15,910 bases of DNA from Bacteroidales bacterium. Lineage in GTDB: Bacteria; Bacteroidota; Bacteroidia; Bacteroidales; Marinilabiliaceae. The stretch covers positions 1 through 15,910 of the forward strand of contig SFOL01000037.1 in NCBI GenBank assembly GCA_004552385.1, given 5' to 3'. The notes under the pieces are model-generated. The model was not told the origin of the DNA. It worked only from the letters and a program-made list of their open reading frames with translations, and did no database searches. Of the stretch, positions 15,638-15,910 are shown one piece after another. The number at the start of each line of letters is the position of its first letter. Position 1 is the first letter of the stretch. The translations under genes were made by a program, and so were the position numbers.

Positions 15638-15824
15638 CTTTCGGAAACGAAATCGCCGCCCTCCGGGGCGGGCGGTCGAGCCTCCGGGAGCGAAGCACAT
15701 TGACATGATGGACAGCACCACCGCCTCCCCGCCCTGCGGGGCCGGGGAGGCGGGAGACAAGAAATAGGCGGGGACCCGCCGCGGCGACGCGGCAGGCCCT
15801 GAAAGAGAAACAAAACAAAGTCAT
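15638..15824 (+). other. Structured GC-rich 16S rRNA leader
   Basis: This transcribed spacer holds no gene. It carries a perfect 11-pair hairpin: CCGCCTCCCCG (15721-15731) with CGGGGAGGCGG (15743-15753). Smaller hairpins are GGCGG/CCGCC (15767-15771 and 15776-15780) and GCCGC/GCGGC (15778-15782 and 15789-15793); these two overlap and are alternatives. CCTCCGGG occurs twice (15660-15667 and 15681-15688). The leader ends in an A-rich stretch (15801-15820) before 16S. Roles in antitermination or in pairing with the 16S 3' flank are possible, but the downstream flank is outside the window. Confidence 0.6.
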
Positions 15825-15910
15825 ACAACGAAGAGTTTGATCCTGGCTCAGGATGAACGCTAGCGACAGGCCTAACACATGCAAGTCGAGGGGCAGCGGG
15901 GCCTCAGCAA
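15825..15910 (+). rRNA. 16S ribosomal RNA, 5' end (partial)
   Basis: The universal 5' segment AGAGTTTGATCCTGGCTCAG starts at 15832, followed by GATGAACGCTAGCGACAGGC and the CTAACACATGCAAGTCGAGG segment. Aligning by eye to E. coli numbering (15831 equals position 7) puts the mature 5' end near 15825. The sequence runs off the window after 86 bases, in the V1 region. The GATGAACGCTAGCGACAGG variant is typical of Bacteroidales, and in memory closest to Muribaculaceae. Confidence 0.97.

Noticed and set aside
15561..15884. Minus-strand open frames across the rRNA leader
   Set aside because: They run through the 16S 5' end and GC-rich hairpins. Low-complexity Arg/Pro/Gly translations indicate non-coding structure.
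1..15910. Search for CRISPR arrays, insertion sequences, att sites, tRNAs or phage genes
   Set aside because: No regularly spaced repeats, transposase or integrase motifs, terminal inverted repeats or tRNA cloverleaf signatures were seen by eye. A tRNA or repeat scan could confirm this.

Overview
The window looks like a core chromosomal stretch of a GC-rich member of the Bacteroidales. Three things point there. The first bases of a 16S rRNA gene at the right edge carry a Bacteroidales-type 5' end, possibly Muribaculaceae (family level is recalled, not computed). Promoters carry the Bacteroidetes -7 box TAnnTTTG. Start codons lack clear Shine-Dalgarno sequences. Gene content also fits: a fused RibBA, an OmpP1/FadL porin, a Bacteroidetes-style DsbD and an amino-sugar kinase fused to a RapZ C-terminal domain. 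I see no mobile element, phage gene, CRISPR array or tRNA.

Left part (1-5226, all plus strand): a leader with a candidate promoter, then an LTA-synthase-like membrane sulfatase-fold protein, a Maf nucleotide pyrophosphatase, an AmgK-like kinase/RapZ-C fusion, and a MurU-like nucleotidyltransferase that overlaps the kinase by 4 bases. The last two resemble the two enzymes of the anabolic MurNAc recycling route (kinase then uridylyltransferase). A roughly 530-base stretch follows (5227-5753) that holds no intact gene but reads like the decayed remains of one.

Middle part (5754-10589): an exported M23 metallopeptidase with its catalytic domain at the N-terminus converges on the minus-strand enoyl-ACP reductase gene fabI, with a shared bidirectional terminator between them. 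fabI is divergent from a three-module DsbD-type thiol:disulfide reductase; the shared upstream region holds a -7 box for each direction and a repeated 10-mer.

Right part (10590-15910): an LptF/LptG-type permease and ribBA probably form one transcription unit that ends at a strong terminator. A GTG-started OmpP1/FadL family outer-membrane protein with its own promoter and terminator follows. Last come an rRNA promoter, a GC-rich structured leader and the first 86 bases of 16S rRNA.

The genes share an envelope theme: polymer or headgroup transfer, peptidoglycan recycling and hydrolysis, fatty-acid synthesis, periplasmic redox, LPS transport and an outer-membrane porin. Nothing here is clearly a new system. 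The best leads are the kinase-RapZ-C/MurU pair, the decayed region after it, and the regulatory DNA between fabI and dsbD.
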